64,000 nucleotides of DNA from FEN-1099 sp964511015 (GCA_964511015.1 CAZEDX010000011.1:1-64000), one strand, 5' to 3'. Shown: positions 18,588 through 27,993, counted from the first letter of the stretch. Numbers and translations are program-made. Notes: generated by a model from the letters alone, not told the origin.

Positions 18588-19647
18588 TTTCGCGGTGCAG
18601 GCGGTGCGAGCCGAACCAGTCTTGCAGCGTCGCGCGCGGCCGGCCGTCGATGTATTCGATCAATACATAGGGGCGAAGTTGGCTGACGCCGAGGCTGTCC
18701 ATATCCAAGCTGATGTGTTTCATCCATGAACCGGTGTTGATGTACTCGCCGTTCGGTTCGAAATTGCGATAGTCCAATTTGTGGCTGTGGCCGAAAACGA
18801 CCAGGCGATAGCGGGTGTGGCGCAAGATGTCTTCCGCCGTTTCAGCCAGCGGCTTATGCGTCATCGCTGCAGCGAGGCGGCTCGGCGACAAGCGGAATTC
18901 CCGCCGCCGAAAGGGATCGCGCGAGAACCGGTTGGTCCCCCAAAAATGAACAATGCCCACCAGCAACCGCCAGAAGAAGCGGTGATCGTTCCAGAACGCC
19001 CAGCGTAGATACCGCGCAAACGGTTTGACCTTGTCGATGTAGTCGCGGTGGATTTTCATCCGGTTCAGGAACTTCATGATGAACAGCGCGCCCCAAGTCA
19101 TGACCAACCGGGGCTCGCCATCGGGCCCCAAACGAGTAAAGTTGCGCATATCGAAATTGTGAATGAACTCGTACTGGTGGCCGTGCGCCAGAAAAACATC
19201 GTCAAACGCATAGTCCAACACGAATTGGGTCGCCGGTCCGAGACGACGCCGCAACAGTGCTTGTACCGCCGGGAACAACAGTCCGGCATCGTGATTCCCC
19301 ACCACGAAAACCAGTTGGTTGTCGGGACGCATGCTGAAGGTCCACAACGCGTCCATCACGGCAGGGTGCCCGGCGATGATCCGACGCATCTGCTCGACCG
19401 CAACCTGTTCGGTGATGATCTCGGGCGGATCCTTGCCGTCGATTCTGACCTGCAGCATGTCGAAGAAGTCGCCGTTGGCGATCAGTTCGACATGGTGGTC
19501 GGCAAACGAGCGGCCGCCGTAATGCTCTATGAATTCAACCAGATAATCGTCGCAGAAGAAGTCCTCGAGCAGGTTGCGGCTGCCGTCCGCGGCGCGCGGG
19601 CCAGCGCTGAGATGGAGATCGCTGATGATCAGCTTGATCTTCTTCAT
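18577..19647 (-). CDS. Calcineurin-like metallophosphoesterase
   Basis: A 356-residue metallophosphoesterase with the full metal-site set: DLHLS (residues 10-14), ANGDFFD, VVGNHDAG, AHGHQYE and FGHSHKLDY. The order and the two late histidine motifs resemble UDP-2,3-diacylglucosamine hydrolases (LpxH group), but the protein is about 100 residues longer, so LpxH activity is not claimed. It begins 18 bp after the serS stop codon on the same strand and is probably co-transcribed with it. It overlaps the convergent GT-C gene by 11 bp. Confidence 0.8.
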   Translation of the reverse strand: MKKIKLIISDLHLSAGPRAADGSRNLLEDFFCDDYLVEFIEHYGGRSFADHHVELIANGDFFDMLQVRIDGKDPPEIITEQVAVEQMRRIIAGHPAVMDALWTFSMRPDNQLVFVVGNHDAGLLFPAVQALLRRRLGPATQFVLDYAFDDVFLAHGHQYEFIHNFDMRNFTRLGPDGEPRLVMTWGALFIMKFLNRMKIHRDYIDKVKPFARYLRWAFWNDHRFFWRLLVGIVHFWGTNRFSRDPFRRREFRLSPSRLAAAMTHKPLAETAEDILRHTRYRLVVFGHSHKLDYRNFEPNGEYINTGSWMKHISLDMDSLGVSQLRPYVLIEYIDGRPRATLQDWFGSHRLHREIIQ

Positions 19648-19665
19648 TGTGCGCCCGCGAAGGGG

Positions 19666-20946
19666 TTACCGACCTTTCGCCACATCGCGGCCGAAATAGG
19701 GAACCAGCGCCGCCGGCACACGGATAGTGCCATCCGCCTGCTGATGGTTTTCGATCACGGCAATCAATGCGCGGCTGATCGCCAACGCGGTGCCGTTGAG
19801 CGTGTGCACGAACCGCGGTTTGCCCCCGTCAGCCGGTTTGTAACGGATATTCAGCCGGCGGGCTTGATAGTCGGTGCAGTTGCTGGTGCTGGTGACTTCG
19901 CCATACTCCCCGTGTTCACCTCTACCGGGCATCCAGGCTTCGATGTCGAACTTACGGTAGGCCGGCGCGCCTAGGTCGCCGGTGCAAATGTCGACCACGC
20001 GATATGGAATTTCCAATGCTTGGAATAGCCGTTCTTCCACGCGCAGCATCTTGTCGTGGATGGCTTCGGATTGTTCGGGCGTGGTGTAGGCGAACATCTC
20101 AACCTTGGTGAACTGGTGTACGCGGTACAAGCCGCGGCTGGCCCGGCCGTAGGCGCCGGCTTCCGTGCGGAAGCAGTGGCTGAGGCCACCGAGCAACAGC
20201 GGCAGTTCGGCCTCCGTCAGCACGTCATCGGCCAACATGCCGCCGAGGGTGATTTCTGCGGTAGCGATCAGCGCCAGGTCCTGCCGTTCGATCGAATAGA
20301 TCTGCGTTTCCTCACCGCGCGGGTTAAAACCGATACCTTCGAGAATCGCCGGGCGCGCCAAGTCTGGGGTCAGGTGCGGATTAAAACCCTCTTCGATCAG
20401 CATGTCGAGCGCGAAACGGGTCAACGCCAATTCAAGCAACACAGCGTCACCCTTGAGGAAATAGAAATTGGCGCCGGCAACCTTGGTGCCGTGTTCGAAA
20501 TCGATAATGTCCAGCGCTTTGCCGATTTCCACGTGGTCCTTGGGCTGGAAATCGAACTGCCGGGGCTGACCCCAGCGGCGCAATTCGTGATTGTCGTTTT
20601 CCGTTGCCCCGACCGGCGCATCCGGATGCGTCATGTTGGGGATCGTTTTGAGCAGCTCCTCCAAAGATGCCTCCAGGGTTTTGGCCTGGGCTTCGTTTTC
20701 GGCGATCTTGCCCTTGAGCGCGCGGCCTTCTTCAATCAACGCGGCGCGGCGTTCGGGCTCCATTTTTCCTTTCATCGAAGCAGCGGTTTCGTTGGCGCGG
20801 CGGCGCAGTTCGTCGCCTTCCACCTTCGTCATGCGGCGGCGTTCGGCAATGTCAGCCAGAGCGGTCAAATCTACTTTTACATTTCGGTTGCGGGCATTCG
20901 CCGCCACTGCATCCAGGTTCTGCAGCACATAGTGTAGATCGAGCAT
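19666..20946 (-). CDS. serS: Seryl-tRNA synthetase
   Basis: A 426-residue class II synthetase that charges tRNA-Ser. The N-terminal coiled-coil arm (about 28-100, with RRANETAASMKGKM) contacts the tRNA long variable arm. Motif 2 is HCFRTEAGAYGRASRGLYRVHQF near 258-280 and motif 3 contains NGTALAISRAL near 388. TSTSNCTDYQARR is characteristic of SerRS. Length is normal. AAAGG lies 8 bp before the ATG. The gene is divergent from the glycosyltransferase pair. Confidence 0.97.
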   Translation of the reverse strand: MLDLHYVLQNLDAVAANARNRNVKVDLTALADIAERRRMTKVEGDELRRRANETAASMKGKMEPERRAALIEEGRALKGKIAENEAQAKTLEASLEELLKTIPNMTHPDAPVGATENDNHELRRWGQPRQFDFQPKDHVEIGKALDIIDFEHGTKVAGANFYFLKGDAVLLELALTRFALDMLIEEGFNPHLTPDLARPAILEGIGFNPRGEETQIYSIERQDLALIATAEITLGGMLADDVLTEAELPLLLGGLSHCFRTEAGAYGRASRGLYRVHQFTKVEMFAYTTPEQSEAIHDKMLRVEERLFQALEIPYRVVDICTGDLGAPAYRKFDIEAWMPGRGEHGEYGEVTSTSNCTDYQARRLNIRYKPADGGKPRFVHTLNGTALAISRALIAVIENHQQADGTIRVPAALVPYFGRDVAKGR

Positions 20947-21046
20947 CGGTCAAGCCTTTCCCGATTGAATGGGGAGGAAAAATGTACCAATTCCTACCGC
21001 CTGGCGGCAAGTGGCTCACTACCGCTCATGCAGATCGGATTTCCGG

Positions 21047-21052
21047 TATAAT
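21047..21052 (+). promoter_or_regulatory. Consensus -10 box upstream of the glycosyltransferase pair
   Basis: A perfect TATAAT lies 26 bp before the start codon at 21079. No convincing -35 box is present at 16-18 bp, so this is only a partial promoter match. Confidence 0.35.
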
Positions 21053-21078
21053 TGTCCTATTGTACCGACGGAGGTGGA

Positions 21079-22224
21079 ATGCAGTTCGTCACCCGCGGCG
21101 CAGTGTGCGCGTTGGTCATGCCCACCCGCAATCGCTGCGCGCGGTTGCAGGCTACACTGACGAGGTTGGCGGCCACGCCGGGCCCGGCGGTGGAAGTGAT
21201 TGTCGTGGACAACGCTTCCACGGACGGGACCACCGCGATGTTGGCCGAGCAGTATCCCAACGTGCGCGCCATTGAACTGAACGAGAACACCGGCGCCACC
21301 GGGCGCAACATAGGCGCACAAGCGGCCCAGGCCCCGTTCTTGTTCATGCTGGACGATGACAGCGGCCCGTACCCCGGCACCTTGGAAGAGGCTATCGACG
21401 CATTGCGCGACCCGAAGCTCGGAGTCGTTGCTTGCCAAGTGGTTCTGCCCGACGGATCCCGCGAAGAAGGAGGTAGCCGCTCGGCGTTTATCGGCTGCGG
21501 CGCGGTACTTCGCCGGCAGGATCTGCTGTCGTTTGGCGGATACCACCCGGAATACACGTGTTACGTCGAAGAATACGACGTTTCATATCGCTTTCTGGCG
21601 CTAGGGCTGGCCGTTCGCTATCTCGATGAGTGCCTGGTCTGGCACGAGCCGACCGCACGCGATTCTTACGATTTTATGGTCGAGAAATTGCTTTCGAACA
21701 ACGGCTATTTAGCCGCGAAATACTATCCGACCGAAGAGGCGGTGCGCTTTGTCTCCTGGATCACCTATCGCTACAGCGTGTTCGCGCAACAAAAAGACGC
21801 GGCAACCGGGTTTCGCCGCGGCATGGAACAACTGCCCGAGAAAATTCTCCGCGGGCTGGCCGATCGGTTTCCTCTTACTGAGTCGGTGATGGACCTGATC
21901 ATGCCGGAACGGGAAACTGCGCCGACCTTTGCCGCACTCAAACGGCAAGGCGCTCAACGCATTGCCTTTCTGCGCGCGGGAAAGGAGTTGCCGGGCATGA
22001 TCCAAGCCGCCCGCAACGCTGGTTTACAGGTCGAAGCGATACTGGAATTCCCTGATGGACTTATGGCCAAAATCGAACGGCTGTTCGATACTCCAGTCGT
22101 ACCTGCCGCCGAGGTCTCCCCGACATTCGATGCCGTGGTCATTGGCGGAACGAGTCCTGGCTTCGTGCACAACACCTTGGCTCATGCCCAGCGGTTGGGA
22201 ATCGCCAACGTGGTCGCGCCATGA
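21079..22224 (+). CDS. Family 2 glycosyltransferase
   Basis: A 381-residue GT-A enzyme. LVMPTRNRCARLQATL opens the nucleotide-sugar fold; VIVVDNASTDGT and FMLDDDSGPYPG (the DxD-like metal site) follow, and YVEEYDVSYR near 165 matches the ED catalytic region of GT2 rhamnosyl- and glucosyltransferases. After about residue 285 there is an additional ~95-residue segment with a Rossmann-like look whose role is unknown. The start is set by GGAGGTGGA directly before ATG 21079. It overlaps the GT4 gene by 4 bp. Together they probably build a surface polysaccharide. Confidence 0.85.
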   Translation: MQFVTRGAVCALVMPTRNRCARLQATLTRLAATPGPAVEVIVVDNASTDGTTAMLAEQYPNVRAIELNENTGATGRNIGAQAAQAPFLFMLDDDSGPYPGTLEEAIDALRDPKLGVVACQVVLPDGSREEGGSRSAFIGCGAVLRRQDLLSFGGYHPEYTCYVEEYDVSYRFLALGLAVRYLDECLVWHEPTARDSYDFMVEKLLSNNGYLAAKYYPTEEAVRFVSWITYRYSVFAQQKDAATGFRRGMEQLPEKILRGLADRFPLTESVMDLIMPERETAPTFAALKRQGAQRIAFLRAGKELPGMIQAARNAGLQVEAILEFPDGLMAKIERLFDTPVVPAAEVSPTFDAVVIGGTSPGFVHNTLAHAQRLGIANVVAP

Positions 22225-23345
22225 AGAAACGGGTCCTATTCTTCTGCGACACTACTGCCCCTGGCGGAGTGGACACCTGTACTCGCGATCTGGCGCTAGC
22301 AGCCCGCCGTGAAGGTTGGGAAACCCTCGTAGCGATCGATCGTGTCGCCGGTGCCGATCGGTTGGCGATCGAGCTGAAAACGCACGATATCCCTCTGCGG
22401 CGTACAACGTTACACAAGCAATGGGACGAAACGGAAAGAATCGCCGCTGTTGAAGCTCTTCTGTGCGAAAACAAACCTCATGTCGTCCACGTTCACCTGC
22501 CGGCGCCTTGGGCGGGAGTGGTACCGCGCGAATGCGCCCTGGCGGCGAACATTCCCTTTGTGGCCACGGAGCATAATGTTTCGGCCGATTTCACCCTTGA
22601 ACCGCTGTTGCGCAAACGAATTGAACGCGTCTACCAGGGCTCGCTGGCCCATGTTGCGGTGAGCCATGAAACCAAACGCCTGCTGGTGGAGCGTTTCGGG
22701 CTACCCGGCAACAAGATCGAGGTCATTTCCAACGCTGTCGACACCGACTACTGGGCGCCGGCGACAACCGAGGAACGGGATGCAGGTCGCCAGCGTGTTG
22801 GTGCCCCGGCCGTGCCAATCGTCATTTGTGTCGCCCGACTTGCACCCCAAAAAGGCATCGACGTGCTGCTGCGTGCTTGTGCTCTAGAACCACTGGCTTT
22901 CCGCAATTGGGTGTTGTTGCTGGCGGGAGAAGGGCCGGACGAGGCGGATTTGAGGGCCCTGGCCCAAGGGCTGGGCATTGCCGATCGCTTACGTTGGCTA
23001 GGCTGGCACACTGACGTGCGCCCGTTTTTGGCCGCAGCGGACCATTTCGTCTTGCCCAGCCGCTGGGAAGGCCAGCCCATGACAGTGTTGGAAGCGATGG
23101 CCGCGGGCGTCCCCGTGGTGGCCACCGCTGTCTCCGGCACTCCGGAGGCTCTCGATTACGGTCGGGTGGGAACGCTGGTGCCGCCGGAGGATCCACTTGC
23201 CCTTTCCCAGGCGCTGGCGAACGAATTGGATCGCGGGCGGGACGAAACACGGGTTCGCCTAGCTCGCGAGCATGTGATGGCGAACCACAACCTAAAGAAA
23301 AACCTCCGCCGAACCATAGCGTTATGGTCCACCACGACCGGCTAA
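22221..23345 (+). CDS. Family 4 (GT-B) glycosyltransferase
   Basis: A 374-residue GT-B enzyme. APGGVDTCTRDLA forms the N-terminal glycine loop, VARLAPQKGIDVLL near 210 the second Rossmann start, and the retaining-enzyme EX7E motif is EGQPMTVLE near residue 279. VISNAVDTDYW and the C-terminal VPPEDPLALSQAL are typical of GT4. It is coupled to the GT2 gene by an ATGA overlap. Donor sugar and acceptor cannot be read from sequence. Confidence 0.9.
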   Translation: MKKRVLFFCDTTAPGGVDTCTRDLALAARREGWETLVAIDRVAGADRLAIELKTHDIPLRRTTLHKQWDETERIAAVEALLCENKPHVVHVHLPAPWAGVVPRECALAANIPFVATEHNVSADFTLEPLLRKRIERVYQGSLAHVAVSHETKRLLVERFGLPGNKIEVISNAVDTDYWAPATTEERDAGRQRVGAPAVPIVICVARLAPQKGIDVLLRACALEPLAFRNWVLLLAGEGPDEADLRALAQGLGIADRLRWLGWHTDVRPFLAAADHFVLPSRWEGQPMTVLEAMAAGVPVVATAVSGTPEALDYGRVGTLVPPEDPLALSQALANELDRGRDETRVRLAREHVMANHNLKKNLRRTIALWSTTTG

Positions 23346-23368
23346 TTTGTTCCCTGGTAAAAGTGTCG

Positions 23369-23397
23369 TTGCGTGGCCGCCGGATCGCGTCTACACT
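23369..23397 (+). promoter_or_regulatory. Sigma70-like promoter for the 23439 lipoprotein
   Basis: TTGCGT (23369-23374) and TACACT (23392-23397), 17-bp spacer, 41 bp before the start codon. Confidence 0.45.
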
Positions 23398-23438
23398 TTG
23401 GTGGTCGGGGCCATTTTCGCCCTGGGAGGATGAAGACG

Positions 23439-24125
23439 ATGAAACGCAGCTTTGTGGTTGTCCTGGTCACTATGGTCGCTATTGCCTTTTCTTTTTGGCT
23501 GACGGCCTGCGATCAACTCAAGGAAACGGTCAATGAGAATGCCAGTGAAACTGAGAACATCGACATCGACCTGACCCCCAGTTGGGTTCCGCTGGTCGCC
23601 GTCACCGCCGGCGGACAGGAATATTCGGCGATCTGCTATACCGAGCCGACAAACATCGACATGGTCATCGCCGCCACGGACTATGCCGACCTGTGGGAAT
23701 CCGTCAGGGATCATCTCGACGAAATGAACATCAAGGAATTCAGCTACGAGATCTCCGATAACAACGCAACCAGCAGCGGCGAGATGCTGTTGTACGTGGT
23801 GGAAGGGGAAATTCCAACGGGTATCGCCAGCTATCCCAACTTGCCTTTGGTGTTTGTGAACCCGAACGATCTTTCACCGTCCGACCTGGTGGCAAGCGTG
23901 CCCGTTCAGGCCGGGACCAACGTGTCCGACTGGACCGAGGTCAACTGGGAAGATGATGGTCAAAGCCGGCTGGAAGAACTGCTGATCGACTACGAGCAGA
24001 CATTCCGCTACTGCCTGGATCTGAACATCACACCGGTTTCCGCCGGTTCGCTGTCGAGCATTGAGCCGACGCTGAGGGTCAAATTGCACCTTAACGCCGA
24101 CATAGTATTTGTGCCGCTCAGCTAG
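23439..24125 (+). CDS. Predicted lipoprotein of unknown function
   Basis: A 228-residue protein. A hydrophobic N-terminus ends in lipobox WLTAC, giving a lipidated Cys. The mature part has no repeat or catalytic motif I recognise; it is acidic and beta-rich, with paired segments such as LVFVNPNDLSPSDL. ATG 23439 is chosen over 23430 because GGGAGG lies 9 bp upstream of it but abuts the earlier ATG. It is preceded by its own promoter-like boxes. The following DUF2804 gene is 71 bp downstream on the same strand. Confidence 0.75.
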   Translation: MKRSFVVVLVTMVAIAFSFWLTACDQLKETVNENASETENIDIDLTPSWVPLVAVTAGGQEYSAICYTEPTNIDMVIAATDYADLWESVRDHLDEMNIKEFSYEISDNNATSSGEMLLYVVEGEIPTGIASYPNLPLVFVNPNDLSPSDLVASVPVQAGTNVSDWTEVNWEDDGQSRLEELLIDYEQTFRYCLDLNITPVSAGSLSSIEPTLRVKLHLNADIVFVPLS

Positions 24126-24196
24126 ACAGTAGCGAGTCACATTGCGGCGCCGAACCGGAAGCGCCGAAGTCCACACCGACAAACAAGGGGAAAGTC

Positions 24197-25228
24197 ATGT
24201 CGTTTGTATTTGCCGCCGCACCCTCCCGGTTGATTGCGCCAGACGGAAAGCCCTGTTTTGGCGTTTACGCCGGCCCGATTCCGGATCTCAACGTGCAAGA
24301 TTACGCCTTCCGGAATCTGCGCCGTCCACCATGGACCCTGGTCGACAAGACCGCGCGCATGCTGCTCAAGAAATGGCAGTTCGTCGGCGTGCTCGATGAG
24401 GGCTTTGTGTTTGGTTCGGCGGTGATCGATCTACGGTACGTCGGTGCGACTTTTTCCTATCTGTACGACAAGCAGAGCGCCCAGATGGTCGGACACACCG
24501 CACAGGCGCCGTTGGCCAAAGGCGTACAGTTCTCGCCCAACGCCATCGTCGGCGATTCCTTCTATCGCGCCGGTGGCAAATCGCTGGAATTGGGCAATAC
24601 CCTAAACAACGGCTGGCGCACGGCCAAACTGGATTGCGGCAGTCAGCTCAAGGCCGATGTCCGCTATCACGAGAACGCGACCGGCGTTTCGATAGTCACC
24701 CGCTTGGGCGTGCGCGGCTTCGGCTACACCTACAAAATCGTCGGTCTGCCGGCCGAAGGTGAGGTTGTGGCCAACGGCAAGACCTACCCCTTGTCGAAGA
24801 ACGCGGTCGCGTTGCTTGACTGGTCGGTGGCGACGGCACAACGCGAAACCTATTGGAACTGGGCTGCCGCCGCCGGCTCCGACACCAAGGGCAACCGCAT
24901 CGCCCTCAATCTGTCATGCGGCATCAACGAAACCGGTCACACGGAAAACGTGTTCTGGGTCAATGGCCAGCCGGAAAAGCCCGACGTCGTTTCCTTCGAT
25001 TACGATTGGAATGATCTCCATGCCCCGTGGCACATTCAGAGCATGGATGGGCGCGTCGATCTGACCTTCCACCCTGAGGGTGAACGCCTGGAAGACACCA
25101 ACCTGCTAGTGGTTGCGAGTATTCTGCACCAACCGTTTGGCCGTTTCGAAGGCACGTTGAAAACCGACCGCGAGACGCATCAGGTTTCGCTGTATGGTTT
25201 CGCGGAAGAGCATTACGCCAAGTGGTAG
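24197..25228 (+). CDS. DUF2804 family protein (first of three paralogues)
   Basis: A 343-residue soluble protein without signal peptide. It resembles the DUF2804 family: a hydrophobic VGVLDEGFVFGSAVIDL strand pair near 72-90, YWNWAAAAGSDTKGNRIALNLSCG near 220-245, an ENVFWVNG segment near 250, and LHQPFGRFEG near the C-terminus. These positions match YYPYRMAWRWASC, NGLWVGRQL and YHQPYGTFSG in the two copies at 40996-43105. Such proteins are thought to be beta-rich and are sometimes linked to lipid-like ligands, but no activity is established. AAGGGG precedes the ATG. Confidence 0.75.
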   Translation: MSFVFAAAPSRLIAPDGKPCFGVYAGPIPDLNVQDYAFRNLRRPPWTLVDKTARMLLKKWQFVGVLDEGFVFGSAVIDLRYVGATFSYLYDKQSAQMVGHTAQAPLAKGVQFSPNAIVGDSFYRAGGKSLELGNTLNNGWRTAKLDCGSQLKADVRYHENATGVSIVTRLGVRGFGYTYKIVGLPAEGEVVANGKTYPLSKNAVALLDWSVATAQRETYWNWAAAAGSDTKGNRIALNLSCGINETGHTENVFWVNGQPEKPDVVSFDYDWNDLHAPWHIQSMDGRVDLTFHPEGERLEDTNLLVVASILHQPFGRFEGTLKTDRETHQVSLYGFAEEHYAKW

Positions 25229-25257
25229 CCGAACGAGCCGGCGCCGAAACGGACCGG

Positions 25258-25527
25258 CTAGCGGGTAAACGAACCGCCGACCCGGATCATCCCGTAGTAC
25301 TTGATGGTTCCCTGTGCCGCAGGCCCGACTTCTGAAGTCGTCCAGTACTGCCATAGGTAGACCGTGGTGCCGTCCGGGCTGGACGTGGTGAACCAGTTTT
25401 TGCCCGAAACGATGTCCGCCTGGGCGTTGGAGGGATGAATCACCCAACCGGCCACAACCGCCACCAAATTCAAAACCAACAACAAAGCCACCGCGATTAA
25501 AAGCTTTTGCGTACGCCGCTCACTCAT
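25258..25527 (-). CDS. Small single-membrane-segment protein
   Basis: An 89-residue protein with a basic start (MSERRTQK), one membrane segment at about 9-30, and a ~55-residue exported tail rich in aromatic and Thr residues (NWFTTSSPDGTTVYLWQYW). The tail may be a small beta domain. The second of two ATGs is chosen because GGGG lies 6 bp upstream. No family recognised. It is divergent from the 25624 lipoprotein gene. Confidence 0.6.
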   Translation of the reverse strand: MSERRTQKLLIAVALLLVLNLVAVVAGWVIHPSNAQADIVSGKNWFTTSSPDGTTVYLWQYWTTSEVGPAAQGTIKYYGMIRVGGSFTR

Positions 25528-25566
25528 GGACATCCCCGTGTTTGTGTTTAGCCGATCGTACCATAC

Positions 25567-25595
25567 TTGTCAGGTGCGTCGCAGTTGGCTATTGT
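25567..25595 (+). promoter_or_regulatory. Sigma70-like promoter for the 25624 lipoprotein
   Basis: TTGTCA (25567-25572) and TATTGT (25590-25595), 17-bp spacer, 28 bp before the start codon. Confidence 0.45.
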
Positions 25596-25623
25596 CTGGC
25601 CGTTTTCAAGTGGAGACCTGCCA

Positions 25624-26073
25624 ATGAAGAAGCTGCTTGCCGTGACCTTGTTGTTGTTGTCCCTTGCCGCGTGCGAATGGCATGTGCAAGGCGAAGAACT
25701 GGTCCCCGGTGAAGACTGGTACCGCTACGACTACGTGTTCGAAAGCACCGCGGAAGGTTATGTGGGCAACAAGGCCTACATCAAGTTCAACGTCGGCGAC
25801 GACGGAGCCGTGGACGGTGAAGCCACCGGCGCATTCTATACCGAGTTTGCCGGCACCTTGATCGACGGCACTTTGGAACTTTACGGGCAGTACGTCAGCA
25901 ACGCTTGTCCGGAGATTCCGTCACGCGCTTGGTTCGGCGGCATCATGGCCGGCACGACACTGACCGGCAGCTGGCAAGTGGAATCCTGCGAAGTGTCGGA
26001 ACTCGCTTATGAGGGAACATTGGTCGGAGGCCGCAAATACGGCTCGGACGACAACACCGAAGAAGATCAGTGA
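25624..26073 (+). CDS. Predicted small lipoprotein
   Basis: A 149-residue protein. The signal MKKLLAVTLLLLSLAAC has a clean lipobox (LAAC). The mature part alternates hydrophobic and Gly/Thr residues (AFYTEFAGTLIDGTLELYG, TTLTGSWQVESCE), suggesting a compact beta-barrel-like domain; two further cysteines could pair. The acidic C-terminus is DDNTEEDQ. GGAG lies upstream at usual spacing. Function unknown. The end overlaps the convergent SDR gene by 7 bp. Confidence 0.75.
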   Translation: MKKLLAVTLLLLSLAACEWHVQGEELVPGEDWYRYDYVFESTAEGYVGNKAYIKFNVGDDGAVDGEATGAFYTEFAGTLIDGTLELYGQYVSNACPEIPSRAWFGGIMAGTTLTGSWQVESCEVSELAYEGTLVGGRKYGSDDNTEEDQ

Positions 26074-27062
26074 GAAAACTCGATTCGCCCTTTCGGTTTG
26101 TACCCCAATTCCCGCCGCGCTTTAGAGATGTCGAGTAGTGCCGTGTACTTCTGCCGCTCGCGATCGACGCTGTAATAGTACTCGGTCAATCCGAGCTTGC
26201 GCTGCATCCAGTTCACCGGCGCCAACAGCGGCTCAGGAAGGCCTATTACGGTCGAGCCGTTCAAGGCCGCAAAGGTGGTAATCGGCGCGGTATCCAGGCC
26301 GGCGATGTTGTAGATCCCCTGCACCGGCTTCATGATCGCCAGCGTAATGGCTTGGATGACATCTTTCATGTGCAGCAGGTTGACCAGCGGATTGAACCCC
26401 ATCGTCTTGATCACCGGCTTGCTATCGAAGTAGGCGTTGAACTGCCCTTCGATGTTACGGCCGACGATGTTGGTCATGCGCAGAATGACAATCTTCATGC
26501 GTCCGTTGTCCATAAAGGAGCGGCAGATCATGTCCGCGTCGACGCGGTCTTTGACCCACTGATCGGCGTTCGGATCGAAGTTCAGATCGGCATTCTCGTC
26601 GAGATAAGACGGGTTGTGGGGCAGCAACTTGTAGACCACGTCCGAGCTTTTGAAAACGAACTTGTCGATGCTAGGTGTCTCCAAACATTTGCGCAACAGG
26701 TCGCGCGTGCCTTCCACGTTCAAGCGGTGGGTGTCTTCGCCGCGAACCGGCCGGTTCTGAAAGGCCAAGTGTACCACCGTGTTGAGATCGGCTTCCCGGA
26801 AAGTCTTCGACAGAAAGAGATTCTTCAACTCGCGGTATTTGAGAATATCACACTGCCGATAAATGAATTTCTCGGGGGGATGATCGTTGAAATAGTAAGG
26901 CTTTTCGCCGCGGGCAACGCCGAGGATGACGCCCACCTGCGGCTCGTTCACCAGATGGGTCAGCAGATTGCGGCCGATGCTGGTGGTGACGCCCGTGATG
27001 AGGATATTCCGTTTCTTGGCCTTGTGTCCTTCCCGCCCATTTACGCTCTTCGCCCGCGCCAT
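26067..27062 (-). CDS. Atypical extended SDR (NAD-dependent epimerase-like)
   Basis: A 331-residue Rossmann protein of the extended short-chain dehydrogenase group. The NAD-binding motif is ILITGVTTSIGRNLL near 20-34 (TGxxxxIG form). The usual catalytic YxxxK is replaced: the aligned segment is WVKDR, with VDAD in place of the following acidic helix. ILRMTNIVGR and GIYNIAG match downstream epimerase motifs. With Tyr and Lys both lost, standard epimerase chemistry is doubtful. It follows the acyltransferase gene by 3 bp on the same strand, so a lipid-linked role is plausible. Confidence 0.8.
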   Translation of the reverse strand: MARAKSVNGREGHKAKKRNILITGVTTSIGRNLLTHLVNEPQVGVILGVARGEKPYYFNDHPPEKFIYRQCDILKYRELKNLFLSKTFREADLNTVVHLAFQNRPVRGEDTHRLNVEGTRDLLRKCLETPSIDKFVFKSSDVVYKLLPHNPSYLDENADLNFDPNADQWVKDRVDADMICRSFMDNGRMKIVILRMTNIVGRNIEGQFNAYFDSKPVIKTMGFNPLVNLLHMKDVIQAITLAIMKPVQGIYNIAGLDTAPITTFAALNGSTVIGLPEPLLAPVNWMQRKLGLTEYYYSVDRERQKYTALLDISKARRELGYKPKGRIEFSH

Positions 27063-27065
27063 AAT

Positions 27066-27953
27066 CTACTTCCCCTCCAGGCCAAAAACGCTGGACCGCT
27101 TTTCCAGGCCGTGATTCACCAGGTCCTGAACCTCCAACTGGACCTTGTCCGCCAGCATGCGAACGGTTTCAGGATCATCGACGACATCGGGACCGTACTC
27201 GCGGTAGTACTCGATCGGCTCCCCGTAGTAGATGTTGTATTTGGTGGGCAGGGGCAAGAAACCCAGCGGTCCCAACAAGGGAAACGTCGGCGTGATCGGG
27301 AAATAGGGAAAATTGAACAGGCGCGCCAAGGGTTTCAAATTGCCGATCATAGGCGCCTGCTCTTCCGCGCCAATCACGGCGGTCGGGATAATCGGGGCTT
27401 TGTGAGTTAGACTTAGCTCGATAAAGCCGACGGCGAATTTTTGCACCTTGTAACGACGCGAAAACGGTTTGCCGATGCCACGGGTGCCTTCGGGAAATAC
27501 GGCACACAGTTCGCCATTGCCCAGCAAATCCTGGAAATTCCGTCGCGCGCCGACCACTTGGCCAATGCGATAGAAAAATACGTTGATCCAAGGCAAGAAG
27601 CCCATAAAGTTGTCAACCACGGCCCGCATGATACGGGGCTGGTCCATCTTCATGATCAGGTCGACACCAATCATCGCCGCATCGATGGGAATGACCCCGG
27701 AATGATTGGGGGTCACCAGCGCGGCGCCGGTCTTGGGAACATTCTCGTGGCCACAGCTTTCCACCCGGAACCAATACAGATAGACATAGCGGGCGAAGGC
27801 GTAGGCCAGCACCGCCGTTTCCTTCTCCATGCCGAACTGGTCATAGCCGAAGCCGAGATCGTTGATCTCCAAAGCAATGGCGCGCTCGTATTCCTCCGGC
27901 GGTAAAAGACGCCGGGCGATCGCCAAGGCTTGTTTCCTTTGCTTGCTGGTCAT
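27066..27953 (-). CDS. PlsC/DGAT-like acyltransferase
   Basis: A 295-residue glycerolipid acyltransferase-type protein. NHSGVIPIDAAM near 86-97 contains the HX(n)D catalytic motif in the longer form seen in DGAT-like members; FPEGTRGIGK near 157 binds the phosphate of the acceptor; APIIPTAVIGAEEQAP near 187 is block IV. One or two hydrophobic stretches suggest membrane association. ATG 27953 has AAGGA 8 bp upstream, so the 14-codon longer reading is rejected. It is first in a two-gene operon with the SDR. Confidence 0.86.
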   Translation of the reverse strand: MTSKQRKQALAIARRLLPPEEYERAIALEINDLGFGYDQFGMEKETAVLAYAFARYVYLYWFRVESCGHENVPKTGAALVTPNHSGVIPIDAAMIGVDLIMKMDQPRIMRAVVDNFMGFLPWINVFFYRIGQVVGARRNFQDLLGNGELCAVFPEGTRGIGKPFSRRYKVQKFAVGFIELSLTHKAPIIPTAVIGAEEQAPMIGNLKPLARLFNFPYFPITPTFPLLGPLGFLPLPTKYNIYYGEPIEYYREYGPDVVDDPETVRMLADKVQLEVQDLVNHGLEKRSSVFGLEGK

Positions 27954-27993
27954 TGACCGATCCTTCCCCTCGATGCACCCATCACAAAACATC

